Below, one piece after another: positions 44,812-53,680 of a stretch of DNA of 64,000 nucleotides. The first letter of the stretch is position 1. The number at the start of each line of letters is the position of its first letter. A model generated the notes under the pieces. That model saw only the letters and a program-made list of their open reading frames with translations. It searched no databases and was not told the origin of the DNA. This stretch comes from Syntrophobacter sp963666995 (GTDB lineage Bacteria > Desulfobacterota > Syntrophobacteria > Syntrophobacterales > Syntrophobacteraceae): NCBI GenBank assembly GCA_963666995.1, contig OY762941.1, positions 2,232,001-2,296,000 of the forward strand, in the 5' to 3' direction. Made by a program: the position numbers and the translations under genes.

Positions 44812-44975
44812 CCACTCGTAGATTTTCGGCAGTGCACAACGTAGGTTTTCGAAGAACCAGCTGCTTCGGGTAGAGCCTTGTGCCGACAATACCTTGTCTA
44901 CCCATTGGCGTCTTTCGACATTTCTGGGCAGCAGCCTTTGTTTGTGCAAACGCCTCATGCTAACGAGGAATTTTA
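44812..44975 (-). promoter_or_regulatory. M-box (ykoK) Mg2+ riboswitch
   Basis: The minus strand follows the M-box consensus almost throughout. P1 5' strand is CCTCGTTAGCATGAGG (44953-44968), then GGCTGCTGCCC, AGAAATGTCGAAAGACGCC and AATGGGT. The helix GGGTAGA...TCTACCC closes, GAAGCAGCTGG returns, then AACCTACG, GTGCACTGCC, GAAAATCTACGAG end the aptamer. Stems GCTGCT/AGCAGC, GTC-GAAA-GAC and CTCGT/ACGAG are all intact. It senses cytoplasmic Mg2+ and lowers expression when Mg2+ is high. The downstream gene on this strand is the NRAMP-type transporter, about 450 bases beyond the terminator. Confidence 0.94.
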
Positions 44976-44981
44976 CCCTTC

Positions 44982-45007
44982 ATGCTACATTCGTCCAAGG
45001 TTGTCAA
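44982..45007 (-). promoter_or_regulatory. Candidate promoter of the M-box transcript
   Basis: A consensus TTGACA (45002-45007 on the complement) lies upstream of TAGCAT (44982-44987). The spacer is only 14 bases, so the exact -10 is uncertain. The position is right for a transcript that starts just before the riboswitch P1 helix. The rest of 45008-45301 shows nothing else. Confidence 0.45.
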
Positions 45008-45301
45008 TGGCATTTCTTCAGCATATGGTTGATTCACTTTCTTTCGACGTCAAAGGCCGCAGGCAACAGGCTCCGACGGGATTCCCGGCCAAGTGGAACA
45101 CAAAATTTCCATGCGGGAAATGACGGCGGCTCCGCAGTCCCGTCCGTGCGGCTGACGGGACGGCAGAAAAGGACGATTTTTCAGGAAATGCGGGACGGCA
45201 ATCCTGTTTTTTGCTCAATAATGTTATATTTTATGTGTGTCCGGTAGGTTGAATCATGAGCTGATTCAACCGGAACTTTTCGTCGTTCGAACATCTTCGG
45301 G

Positions 45302-46312
45302 ATGGAAGAGATGAACTCGCCTGGCAGAAGACTTCATATCGTTCACCTGCAATCCGGCGGCATCATAACGAACTATTACTGTACGTCGAGATGCCGGCAC
45401 TGCCTCTATGCCTGTAGCCCGGACTGGGAGAAGAAGTACATCGACGAGGAGACCGTGCGGCAAAACCTTCGGACGATAAAAACACTGGGGTGCTCATCCA
45501 TCCATCTGGGAGGGGGGGAACCGTTCCTCGATGTCGAGGGACTCGCAAAAGTTCTCGCTGTTGCCCGCGAGGAAGAAGTCAACATCGAATACGTGGAAAC
45601 CAATTCATCCTGGTACAGAGACCGGGATTCCGCGGCAGACACCTTCGCCGCGCTCAAAAAGGCCGGCCTTTCATCCGTTCTCGTCTCCATCAGCCCCTTC
45701 CACAACGAACACATCCCGTTCTACAAGGTCAAGGGGACCATAGAGGCCTGTAAGATCGCCGGCATCTCCGCCGTCCTCTGGATATCGGACTTTTGCAGGG
45801 AAATCGATTCATTCGACGATCGCGTAACTCATCCCCTGTCCGAATATGCCGCGAGGTTCGGAGGGGATTATCTGAGGACGATTCCTTTCAGGTATTGGAT
45901 ACACCTTGGAGGCCGCGCGCTCGAGACGTTCAAGGACGTTTTCGACATGAAAAGCACCGATTTCCTGCTTGCATCAAACCGCCACGGGTGTTCCGAACTC
46001 CAGGAAGTCGGCCATTTTCACCTCGATCTCTTCGGCAACTACATTCCCGGCATGTGCTCGGGGCTCGCAATCCGCCGCGAAGATCTGGGTAAGGAAATCA
46101 CACCCGAGCGCTACCCCATCATTTCGACCCTGTTTGCCTCAGGCATAAATGCTTTCCTCAGAATCGCCTCTGAAACCTATGGCTTCAAGCCCCGGGATCT
46201 TTATCTTTCCAAGTGTCACCTGTGTGTAGACATCAGGCGGTTCCTCGTTCGGGAGAAACACATCTCGAGCCTGGAACTTCAGCCCGAGAGCCATTACTCC
46301 AACCTGACATGA
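45302..46312 (+). CDS. Radical SAM protein
   Basis: The 336-residue protein carries the cluster motif CTSRCRHC (C27-x3-C31-x2-C34) and a fourth Cys at 38. The SAM element HLGGGEPFLDVEGL and the strand EYVETNSSW follow. C-terminal Cys residues (GCSELQEVG, GMCSGLAI, KCHLCVD) suggest an auxiliary cluster. The product may be a peptide- or cofactor-modifying enzyme. The neighbours do not indicate a pathway. The start could also be the ATG three codons later (45311). Confidence 0.88.
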   Translation: MEEMNSPGRRLHIVHLQSGGIITNYYCTSRCRHCLYACSPDWEKKYIDEETVRQNLRTIKTLGCSSIHLGGGEPFLDVEGLAKVLAVAREEEVNIEYVETNSSWYRDRDSAADTFAALKKAGLSSVLVSISPFHNEHIPFYKVKGTIEACKIAGISAVLWISDFCREIDSFDDRVTHPLSEYAARFGGDYLRTIPFRYWIHLGGRALETFKDVFDMKSTDFLLASNRHGCSELQEVGHFHLDLFGNYIPGMCSGLAIRREDLGKEITPERYPIISTLFASGINAFLRIASETYGFKPRDLYLSKCHLCVDIRRFLVREKHISSLELQPESHYSNLT

Positions 46313-46361
46313 TCCGAGCGGCCGGCGGTGGAGCAACCTCTTGAAACCTCCTGCGCTTCGC

Positions 46362-46386
46362 GCCCGGACAAACGAGTTGTCCGGGC
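46362..46386. repeat. REP-like palindrome, GCCCGGACAA type
   Basis: GCCCGGACAA (46362-46371) and TTGTCCGGGC (46377-46386) form a 10-bp stem with a 5-base loop, followed by CACCCGC. It is a member of the same dispersed family as 6163-6303 and 58675-58792. Confidence 0.75.
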
Positions 46387-46400
46387 CACCCGCCGTTCCC

Positions 46401-46472
46401 TCGTTCCCACGCTCCTCGGGCTGTTGCCCAAAGGAAAAGTGTCTGCATTCCCACGCAGGAGCGTGGGAACGA
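46401..46472. repeat. 16-bp perfect inverted repeat element
   Basis: TCGTTCCCACGCTCCT (46401-46416) and AGGAGCGTGGGAACGA (46457-46472) are exact inverse copies. The right arm has its own partial palindrome (TTCCCACGC...GCGTGGGAA). The arrangement resembles small non-autonomous repeats found between genes in many genomes. It lies between convergent genes. Confidence 0.7.
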
Positions 46473-46535
46473 GCGTAACCAGGATTCTTCATTCCGGCGG
46501 AGGCCGGGCCGGTGAATGCCCGTTTTGAAATCGGC

Positions 46536-47795
46536 TTAAGAAGTCTTGAGAGTCGACGATCCGGCACGCCTGTCCGGAATTTGCCGTATGAACGGCTTCT
46601 TGGAAATCAGCAACCAGGCTGTTCCGCATACCAGCCCTGTTACGATGTTCATGATTCCCAGCGCCAAAACGATATTGCTCCAGTTGAAGGAAATGAGGAG
46701 CATTCCGACACTGCCGGCGGAAATGCCGAAGCAGCCGATCAGTGAAGAAGCCGATCCGGCGTCTCCCTGCTGCTGTTCCAGCATGAGGTTGACCGCAGGC
46801 GGCCGTGCGCAACTGCCGGCTATGGTGGTCGGCAACAGGGAAACGGCAAATATCCAGGGGCTGAAATTACCCAGGCAGGTTACCAGCAGCCCGCTCACGA
46901 CCGCCGCAGCAAAACAGCCGGTGATGATGGACCTGCGGAGAATTCGGCTGGACAACTGCATATAGAGTGCGGGGCCGAACATCAGGCATCCTCCATTCAG
47001 GGCAAAGAAATAACTGTACATCTGTTCGCTCAGCCCGAATGTATTCTGATAGATGTAGGAGGATGAGGCTATGAAAGCCATTATGGGTATGCTGAACAAA
47101 GAGAATACAACGAGCAGGGAGGTGAATCCCGGATTCCTGAGCACTGCCCCAAGCCGTCCCATGGTCTGCAATACCGTTCCGGTGTATCGTTCGCTTATCG
47201 TTTCTTCAAGCGCGACGGCGCCTCCCATGGCAAGCAGGCCAATGCCTGTCTGAGTCCAGAATACACCTCGCCATGAAGTGAATTTCAGCAGTAAAGCGCC
47301 CAGAATCGGGGCGACCGCCGGCGCTATTACCACCATGGACTGAACTATCGCCAGAATGGATTCCCGTTTTCTCGCCGCATAAACATCCCTCACTATGGCC
47401 GTGGCTACGGCACAGGCTGCGCTCGCGCCAATTGCCTGCAGGATGCGCGATCCGATCAGATGGTAAACAGTGGCGGCGGACGCACACGAAATGGATGCCG
47501 TTATATAAAGAATCAAACCGCCGATCAATATGGGCCTGCGTCCGTACTTGTCGCTCAGCGGTCCCCAGAACAACATTCCGACGCTGAAGAAAACAAAGAA
47601 AAATATCAGGCTGAGATTGGTCAGGCTTGCAGGCACGTTGAAATTTTTCGCCATACCCGGCAAGGCGGGAAGATAAATGTCGGTGGACAGCGGTACGAAA
47701 GCGCTCAGAAATGCAATAAGCCCTATTAATCCTTTTCCACCGAGATATTTCTGTCTCTTGACGCTGTCTTCGGCAACGACTTTCACGGATTGCAT
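46536..47795 (-). CDS. MFS transporter, Bcr/CflA drug-resistance family
   Basis: The 419-residue protein has 12 predicted helices. It has the Bcr/CflA opening (LSAFVPLSTDIYLPALPGMAKNF), MFS motif A (GPLSDKYGRRPILIGG) and motif C-like APAVAPILGALLL. It is a proton-driven drug or metabolite exporter in the inner membrane. It starts 19 bases after the second ABC-2 permease gene and is the last gene of the six-gene export operon. Confidence 0.92.
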   Translation of the reverse strand: MQSVKVVAEDSVKRQKYLGGKGLIGLIAFLSAFVPLSTDIYLPALPGMAKNFNVPASLTNLSLIFFFVFFSVGMLFWGPLSDKYGRRPILIGGLILYITASISCASAATVYHLIGSRILQAIGASAACAVATAIVRDVYAARKRESILAIVQSMVVIAPAVAPILGALLLKFTSWRGVFWTQTGIGLLAMGGAVALEETISERYTGTVLQTMGRLGAVLRNPGFTSLLVVFSLFSIPIMAFIASSSYIYQNTFGLSEQMYSYFFALNGGCLMFGPALYMQLSSRILRRSIITGCFAAAVVSGLLVTCLGNFSPWIFAVSLLPTTIAGSCARPPAVNLMLEQQQGDAGSASSLIGCFGISAGSVGMLLISFNWSNIVLALGIMNIVTGLVCGTAWLLISKKPFIRQIPDRRAGSSTLKTS

Positions 47796-47814
47796 TGTAT
47801 TTCACGTCTCCACG

Positions 47815-48924
47815 TCAGTACATGCGCCGGCGAAAGAGGCTCGCCGCGATTGTCAGACTGACCATGCCGATGACGGCCATCGGCCAGAACTGGCCGATGA
47901 GAAGCCGGAAGGGAGTGCCTTCTATGAAGACGCTCCTCAGGATGATAATGAAATAGCGCAGGGGGTTGATGTACGTGATGTACTGGACCATCTGCGGCAT
48001 GTTCGCGATAGGGGTGGCGAAACCGGACAGAACGATCGAAGGCACGAGGCACATGAAGGCGCCGAGGAGCCCCTGCTGCTGGGTCACCGCAAGGGATGAA
48101 ACAAACAACCCCACCCCGACGGCCGAGAGCAGAAACAGAAACAGCCCCGTGTAGAGCGTGGGTACGCTGCCTCTCAGCGGCACTTTGAACCAGAGAATCG
48201 CAAACACGATGATCAGGGAGCCTTCGAATGCGCCGATGATCATTCCGGGAAGCGCTTTGCCGGCAAGAATCTCGAGCGGCCGCAACGGAGTGACCAGGAG
48301 TTGGTCGAAGGTGCCCTGCTCCCGTTCCCTGGCAACGGAAAGGGCGGTTACGAGCATGGTGACCACGAGGGTAAGAGACCCCACGACTCCGGGAACGATG
48401 AACCAGATGCTCTCCAGATTGGGGTTGTACCAGGCCCGAACCTCAAGACTGGCCGGAGAGGTCGGCAACCCATGGTTTTGAGCCCAGTTCGTGTTGAAAG
48501 TCTCGACAATGGACCGCGCATAATTGAAGGCTATGAGAGCCGTGTTGGAATTGCGTCCGTCCACGATGACCTGCACCGAAGCCGGGTCCCCCGCGAGCAG
48601 ATTCCTGCTGAAATCCTGACCGATACGCAGAACGATCAGCACATCCTTGTGATCGATGAGGGGAGCGATTTGATCGTCGCGAGTGATGGAAGCGGCCTCC
48701 CGGAAGGTGGGGGATCCCCGAAACCCCGCTATGAGATCGCGTGCCGCCTCGCCCTTGTCTTCATCGTACACGGCGTACGCAACCTCCCTCAGGTCGAACG
48801 TCGCGGCATAGCTGAAAACGAACAACTGGATCAGCGGAGGCACGATGATTACGGTCCTGCTCTTCTTGTCCTTGAGCAGCGCGAGAAACTCCTTGATCAT
48901 CAGCGCAAAGATTCTTCTCCACAT
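47815..48924 (-). CDS. ABC-2 type permease, YbhR-like
   Basis: The 369-residue protein has the ABC-2 layout: N-terminal TM (VIIVPPLIQLFVFSYAATFDL), an extracytoplasmic domain of about 150 residues (YDEDKGEAARDLIAGFRGSP...VIVDGRNSNTALIAF), then five C-terminal helices. The EREQGTFDQLLVTPLRPLEIL motif contacts the ATPase. It pairs with the other permease to form the transmembrane part of an exporter. The 9-base gap to the preceding gene shows co-transcription. Confidence 0.93.
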   Translation of the reverse strand: MWRRIFALMIKEFLALLKDKKSRTVIIVPPLIQLFVFSYAATFDLREVAYAVYDEDKGEAARDLIAGFRGSPTFREAASITRDDQIAPLIDHKDVLIVLRIGQDFSRNLLAGDPASVQVIVDGRNSNTALIAFNYARSIVETFNTNWAQNHGLPTSPASLEVRAWYNPNLESIWFIVPGVVGSLTLVVTMLVTALSVAREREQGTFDQLLVTPLRPLEILAGKALPGMIIGAFEGSLIIVFAILWFKVPLRGSVPTLYTGLFLFLLSAVGVGLFVSSLAVTQQQGLLGAFMCLVPSIVLSGFATPIANMPQMVQYITYINPLRYFIIILRSVFIEGTPFRLLIGQFWPMAVIGMVSLTIAASLFRRRMY

Positions 48925-48933
48925 GGCAGTCTC

Positions 48934-50097
48934 CTACTCCAACCGCTTTCTTGACCTTCGCCCGGTCAACCCCAGGAAAATCGCCGCCATGACGATCAGC
49001 GCCAGGGCATTGGGGAGAATGATGGACCACACGTTGCCCGCGAGAAAAACCGTTTGCAGGATGGCTACAAAATAGCGGGCGGCGATGAAGTACGTAATGG
49101 CCCGAACGAAGGGCGGCATGCTCCCGAGATCGAAAACGAAGCCCGAGAGCATAAAAGCCGGGAGGAACGTTGCAATAATGGCGGTCTGGCTTGCGATGAA
49201 CTGGTTCCTGGCCAGGGTCGAAATGAAAAGGCCCATTCCGAGCGCGGCGAAAAGAAACAGGGATGCCGCGCCGAAGAGCACCCACAACGATCCGCGCAGG
49301 GGCACATTGAAAAGCCACACGGCCATTCCAACGGAGAGCGCCATCCCGCCTATGCCCAGGAAAAAATAGGGGATGAACTTCCCGAGGAGTATCTCCTGCA
49401 TGGATACCGGGGTGACAAGGAGCGCCTCCATCGTCCCGCGCTCCCACTCCCTCGATATCACCAACGCCGTCAGCAGCGCGCCGATCAGCGTCATGATGAC
49501 TGCTATCAGGCCTGGTACGAGGAAGTTCTGGCTGCGGACTTCGCTGTTGAACCAAACCCTGTGTTCCACCTGGACCGGCGTCTGCAGGGAGCTTGCGGTA
49601 TTAAAAGCCTTCCTTTCGAGCCAGCCTCCCCAGGCGCCCTCCACATAGCCGGAAACGAGCCGTGCCGTGTTGGCGTCGACCCCGTTTACTATCACCTGGA
49701 TCGGCGCTCCGTCCGGCTGCCGCAGGCGCCGCGAAAAATCCTCCCGGACGCGCACGATGGCGTCCACCCGGTGGGACATGAGGGCCTGTACGGCTTCGCG
49801 CATATCGAACATGACCACCGGCTTGAAATAGAGCGACCCGAAGAATGAACCGGCAAGATCGGCTGTGTCGGCGGTGGGCTGTTCGATGACCAAGGCGATC
49901 GGGACGTTCTGGGCGTCGAGTGAGACGCCGTAACCGAACAGAAACAACAGCACAAGAGGCATCAGGAAGGCGATCGCAATGCTGCTGGGGTCACGCAGGA
50001 TTTGAAAGATTTCCTTTCGGATCAAACCCCGCATGCGCATGGCCGCTCCACCCCGCCGGCCTCCGTCTCCCGAATCCTTCCGGACCTGCTCGTTCAT
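48934..50097 (-). CDS. ABC-2 type permease, YbhS-like
   Basis: The 387-residue ABC-2 permease has an N-terminal TM (SIAIAFLMPLVLLFLFGYGVSLD), a large extracytoplasmic loop (VIEQPTADTADLAGSFFGS...), and five C-terminal helices. The coupling motif is SREWERGTMEALLVTPVSMQEILLGK. It overlaps the ATPase gene by 4 bases, so expression is coupled. With the YbhR-like subunit it forms a heterodimeric export channel. Confidence 0.93.
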   Translation of the reverse strand: MNEQVRKDSGDGGRRGGAAMRMRGLIRKEIFQILRDPSSIAIAFLMPLVLLFLFGYGVSLDAQNVPIALVIEQPTADTADLAGSFFGSLYFKPVVMFDMREAVQALMSHRVDAIVRVREDFSRRLRQPDGAPIQVIVNGVDANTARLVSGYVEGAWGGWLERKAFNTASSLQTPVQVEHRVWFNSEVRSQNFLVPGLIAVIMTLIGALLTALVISREWERGTMEALLVTPVSMQEILLGKFIPYFFLGIGGMALSVGMAVWLFNVPLRGSLWVLFGAASLFLFAALGMGLFISTLARNQFIASQTAIIATFLPAFMLSGFVFDLGSMPPFVRAITYFIAARYFVAILQTVFLAGNVWSIILPNALALIVMAAIFLGLTGRRSRKRLE

Positions 50098-51893
50098 GAA
50101 GCCGCTCCGCCCTGGTCCCTGGTTTCAATGAGGCTTATGAAGGCGTCTTCCATGGTCGGTTCCGGCCGGTCCTTCGACCGCGCCTTTGCCCGGATATCCG
50201 CTGGGGTGCCCAGCGAAAGAATTTCCCCTGCAGCCATGATCGCCAGCCGGTCGCAATATTCCGCTTCTTCCATGAAGTGGGTGGTGACGAGGACCGTCAC
50301 CCCCTGATCGGCCAGCACGTTGATGTGCTGCCAGAATTCCCTGCGCGCGAGCGGGTCCACTCCCGACGTCGGTTCATCCAGAAAAAGGATGTCCGGTTCG
50401 TGCATGAGGGCGCAGGCCATCGCAAGGCGCTGCTTGTAGCCGAGCGGCAGGTCGGCGCTGGTGGCGTCAGCCATGCGATCCAGTTCGAAACGGACGAGTA
50501 CCTCCCCGATCCGTTCGGCCCTCCGATCCCCCGACAGGCCGTAGACGCTGCTGAAGAATTGAAGGTTCTGCATGACGCTGAGGCTGCCGTAGAGGGAAAA
50601 CTTCTGGGACATATAGCCGATTCGGGCGCGGGCTTCGGCTGCGGCCCTTCTCAAATCGAGCCCCGCGACGAGGAGGCTCCCTCCGCTTGCCGGCAACAAC
50701 CCGCACAGCATCCTGAACGTCGTGGATTTGCCCGCTCCGTTGGCGCCCAGAAGCCCGAAGACTTCACCGTGTTTCACGTCGAAGCTGACGTTTCTCACCG
50801 CATAAAAACTGCCGAACCGCCGTTCCACATTCCTCACTTCAATGACGCTTTCGCCGGAATCGCGGCTGTGGACCTTCCCGCCGCTTCCGGGTCCGGATGC
50901 CCGCAACCTGACGCTCCCGGGTTTACGAGTCTTCAGCATCGCGATGAAGCTGTCTTCAAACCGGGGCGGGACCGGATTCAGCAAGACCTGTTCCACATCG
51001 GGGAGGAGCTTCCCGATGTCGGGGCGATCCGCCGTCTCCATTACCAGCCGGATGCTGTCCCCCTGGATGACGGCATCCACCACTCCCGGGCTTTCGGCAA
51101 GCCTTTCCTGGACGGCCCGCTTCTTCATGCCGGGAGTGGTCACGGAATAGGAGCATCCCTGCAGTTTCGAGCTGAACTCGCCCGGTGGGGCCTGGCCGAG
51201 CAAACGCCCTTCATGGAGCATGATCACTTCGTGGCATCGTTCCGCCTCGTCGAGGTACGCCGTGCTGAGCAGAACGCTCATTCCTTCCTCTTTTACCAGG
51301 CGGCGGACGATAGCCCACAATTCGCGGCGGGAAACAGGATCGACCCCGACCGTCGGTTCATCCAGCAGAAGCAGCCGCGGCGGTCTGACCAGGGTGCAGG
51401 CCAGACCCAGTTTCTGCTTCATGCCTCCGGAAAGGGCACCCGCAAGCCTTGAGGTGAAGGGGGCGAGTCCGGTCATGCGCATCAGTTCCCCGTAGCGGAG
51501 GGGACGGTCCTCCTCGGACACTCCCTGAAGGCTTGCATAAAGATCGAGGTTCTCCTGGACGGTGAGATCTTCATAGAGGCCGAACCGCTGAGGCATGTAT
51601 CCGATGGAAGCCTGGACGGAAAGGGAATCGCGCGTGGCGTCCAGGCCGAGCACCCGGATCGTGCCTTCGTCCGGGGAGAGCAGCCCTGCCGCAAGGCGCA
51701 TCAGGGTGGTCTTTCCGGCGCCGTCAGGGCCGATCAGCCCGCCGATGAGGCCACGCTTCATCCTGACGCTGACCCCTTCCAGGGCCGTAACGCGCCTCTG
51801 CCCCGCTCGAAAACGTTTGGTGACGTTCTCGAGTTCGAAAACCATTTCCTCTGCGCCCGCCGCGCCGCTTTCTTTGGCGTATTCAGCCGGCAT
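50094..51893 (-). CDS. Fused dual ATP-binding subunit of ABC exporter, YbhF-like
   Basis: The 599-residue protein contains two complete nucleotide-binding domains. The first has Walker A GPDGAGKT (55-62), signature LSGGMKQK and LLLDEPTVGVD. The second has GANGAGKS (about 382), a degenerate signature LPLGYKQRLA and FLDEPTSGVD. This tandem form is that of E. coli YbhF. It powers export through the two ABC-2 permeases encoded downstream. Its last base is shared with the preceding HlyD gene (single-base overlap). Confidence 0.94.
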   Translation of the reverse strand: MPAEYAKESGAAGAEEMVFELENVTKRFRAGQRRVTALEGVSVRMKRGLIGGLIGPDGAGKTTLMRLAAGLLSPDEGTIRVLGLDATRDSLSVQASIGYMPQRFGLYEDLTVQENLDLYASLQGVSEEDRPLRYGELMRMTGLAPFTSRLAGALSGGMKQKLGLACTLVRPPRLLLLDEPTVGVDPVSRRELWAIVRRLVKEEGMSVLLSTAYLDEAERCHEVIMLHEGRLLGQAPPGEFSSKLQGCSYSVTTPGMKKRAVQERLAESPGVVDAVIQGDSIRLVMETADRPDIGKLLPDVEQVLLNPVPPRFEDSFIAMLKTRKPGSVRLRASGPGSGGKVHSRDSGESVIEVRNVERRFGSFYAVRNVSFDVKHGEVFGLLGANGAGKSTTFRMLCGLLPASGGSLLVAGLDLRRAAAEARARIGYMSQKFSLYGSLSVMQNLQFFSSVYGLSGDRRAERIGEVLVRFELDRMADATSADLPLGYKQRLAMACALMHEPDILFLDEPTSGVDPLARREFWQHINVLADQGVTVLVTTHFMEEAEYCDRLAIMAAGEILSLGTPADIRAKARSKDRPEPTMEDAFISLIETRDQGGAAS

Positions 51894-52939
51894 CAGGAAC
51901 TCTTGCAGGGATCTTCAGACCCGGAGGCGCCGTCCTGCCTGGGCTGATTCAATGGGATGCTGACCGTTGCGGGCATTCCGAGCCGCAGTTCGTCCTCGGG
52001 ATTGCAGACGTAAACCCGCACCTGATAAACAAGACTGGTCCTGATTTCCAGGGTTTCGACCGTCTTGGGCGTAAACTGGGCCGTGGGAGACACAAAGCCG
52101 ACCCATGCCCGGTAGCGTTTGCCGGGGAAACTGTCCGTGCTCACCTCGGCTACCATCCCCAGGCGGATCTTCCCTACGTCCCGCTCGGAAACATATGCGC
52201 GTACCCAGAGAGGGTTGGTCAGGGCGATGGTGTAAACAGGTTTTTGAGGAGTGACCATATCGCCGGGTTCCAGGATCCGGTCCTGGATGACGCCGTCCGA
52301 CGGCGCGTAGAGATATGCGTCGGCCAGCTCCTTCCTGGCCAGCGCGAGTTCGGCCTCAAGCGCCTTGAGGGTCGCTCTTGCCGAAGCGATGTCCTCCTTG
52401 CGCGGACCTTCGACGGCAAGCCGATAGGTCTCCGCGGCCGACCTGTGCTGGGCCTCGGTTGACTGGGCGTTGAACTTGGCGATTTCGGCTTCTTCCTTGG
52501 AAACCGCGTTCTTCTCCGCCAAGGGTCCGCGGCGCTGGTAAAGAAGTGCGGCATTCGATGCCTGCGCCAGCGCGGCATCGGCGTCCGCTTTCGCTTTGAG
52601 GATTTCCTCGGGCCTGCTTCCCGCAACGAGTCTTGCGACCACCTGCCGCTGAGACTCGACCTGCCCTTCGGACTGATCGACCGCAGCCTGCAGGCGCTCG
52701 GTTTCAAGCGTAGCCAGGAGCTGGCTTTTTTTCACCTTGTCTCCTTCCTTGACAAGCATCTTTTCCAGCCGGTCACTGTCATTGAAGGCGAGTTCCACCT
52801 GGCGGATGTCCACGTTGCCGTAGAGCACGAGGATGCCGTCCGGCGGTTTCCTCTGGCTGAACTGCCACAGCCAGATACCCGCTCCCGCTACGGCCGCGGC
52901 TAGAACAAGGGCTAAAGCCCGTTTTACAGGTTTCTTCAT
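51893..52939 (-). CDS. HlyD/YbhG-like membrane fusion protein
   Basis: The 348-residue protein has an N-terminal anchor (ALALVLAAAVAGAGIWLWQF), a lipoyl/barrel half (GNVDIRQVELAFNDSDRLEKMLVKEGDKV), and a coiled-coil hairpin about 85-215 rich in Ala, Glu and Gln. The second half is DAYLYAPSDGVIQDRILEPGDMV, with beta-barrel and membrane-proximal domains after it. It bridges the inner-membrane exporter to an outer-membrane channel not encoded here. Confidence 0.93.
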   Translation of the reverse strand: MKKPVKRALALVLAAAVAGAGIWLWQFSQRKPPDGILVLYGNVDIRQVELAFNDSDRLEKMLVKEGDKVKKSQLLATLETERLQAAVDQSEGQVESQRQVVARLVAGSRPEEILKAKADADAALAQASNAALLYQRRGPLAEKNAVSKEEAEIAKFNAQSTEAQHRSAAETYRLAVEGPRKEDIASARATLKALEAELALARKELADAYLYAPSDGVIQDRILEPGDMVTPQKPVYTIALTNPLWVRAYVSERDVGKIRLGMVAEVSTDSFPGKRYRAWVGFVSPTAQFTPKTVETLEIRTSLVYQVRVYVCNPEDELRLGMPATVSIPLNQPRQDGASGSEDPCKSS

Positions 52940-52967
52940 TTGAATATCCGCTCAACTTCCAGAAAAT

Positions 52968-53630
52968 TCACTTCGAGGGGTCTCCCGCGGCAAATCCTTG
53001 AATGCCGCTGATCGAAAACCGTGTTATGTGGTCGGCCAGTGTCTCAACCCGGACAGGATCCGTCTGCTGCGGGCGAAGTCTTGCCATGACGTTCCTTGCA
53101 TGATAGTAGTGAAGACACTGCCCGACAATGCTCATTGCACAAAGGTGTACCAAATTACCGTCCTCCGGGTCCGGTCGTTTCTCCTCGTGCAGGAATTCCC
53201 GAATGATTCCCGCAAGGAGGTCATAAAGCGGACGGATGGACCTCTCGACCATCTCGTCGAGGGCCCGTGTCGGATCGAAGATTTCCCGCGCCATGAGCTT
53301 CCCGTACCAGGAAGGAAACCCTTCACTCAAAAGCCGCGAAAGGAACGAAAAGATGAATGCCCGAAGCTTCTCCTCGGCCGTCGCTTCTTTCGTCAGCCCC
53401 GCGTCGGGCGGGTATTTCCGGGTTGCCAGGCGGTGTGAGTACTCCAGGATAGCGGAGTACAGGCCTTCTTTATCCCGGAAGTGGTAGTTCACGGCCCCGA
53501 CGTGCATGTTGGCCTTCCGGCAGATCTCCCTGATCGTGGCCGCACGAAAACCACGCCGGGCGAACACCTCGGCAGCCGCCTCAATCAGCCGTGTCTTTGC
53601 ATCTTCGGTTTTTTTCGTGGCGTCTTTCAT
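52968..53630 (-). CDS. TetR-family regulator, CecR/YbiH-like
   Basis: The 220-residue regulator has an N-terminal TetR helix-turn-helix (AAAEVFARRGFRAATIREICRKANMHVGAVNYHFRDKEGLYSAIL). The longer C-terminal ligand domain (FPSWYGKLMAREIFDPTRALDEM) is of the DUF1956/CecR type. In E. coli CecR controls ybhGFSR, and here it heads the same gene set. GGGAGG precedes the ATG at 53630. An upstream in-frame extension crosses the operator and is unlikely. Confidence 0.92.
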   Translation of the reverse strand: MKDATKKTEDAKTRLIEAAAEVFARRGFRAATIREICRKANMHVGAVNYHFRDKEGLYSAILEYSHRLATRKYPPDAGLTKEATAEEKLRAFIFSFLSRLLSEGFPSWYGKLMAREIFDPTRALDEMVERSIRPLYDLLAGIIREFLHEEKRPDPEDGNLVHLCAMSIVGQCLHYYHARNVMARLRPQQTDPVRVETLADHITRFSISGIQGFAAGDPSK

Positions 53631-53680
53631 CAAGGCCTCCCCAGCATGGATACGAACATCAGTTTGAAACAAAAGTTTGG

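Noticed and set aside
44753..44975. 6S RNA as an explanation for the structured 200-base RNA
   Set aside because: The size fits, but the conserved segments (GCTGCTGCCC, GTCGAAAGACGCCAATGGGT, CTACGAG) are those of the M-box, and the downstream gene is a transporter.
50277..51452. 391-codon open frame on the plus strand
   Set aside because: Antisense to the dual ATPase gene, whose Walker and signature motifs define the coding strand.
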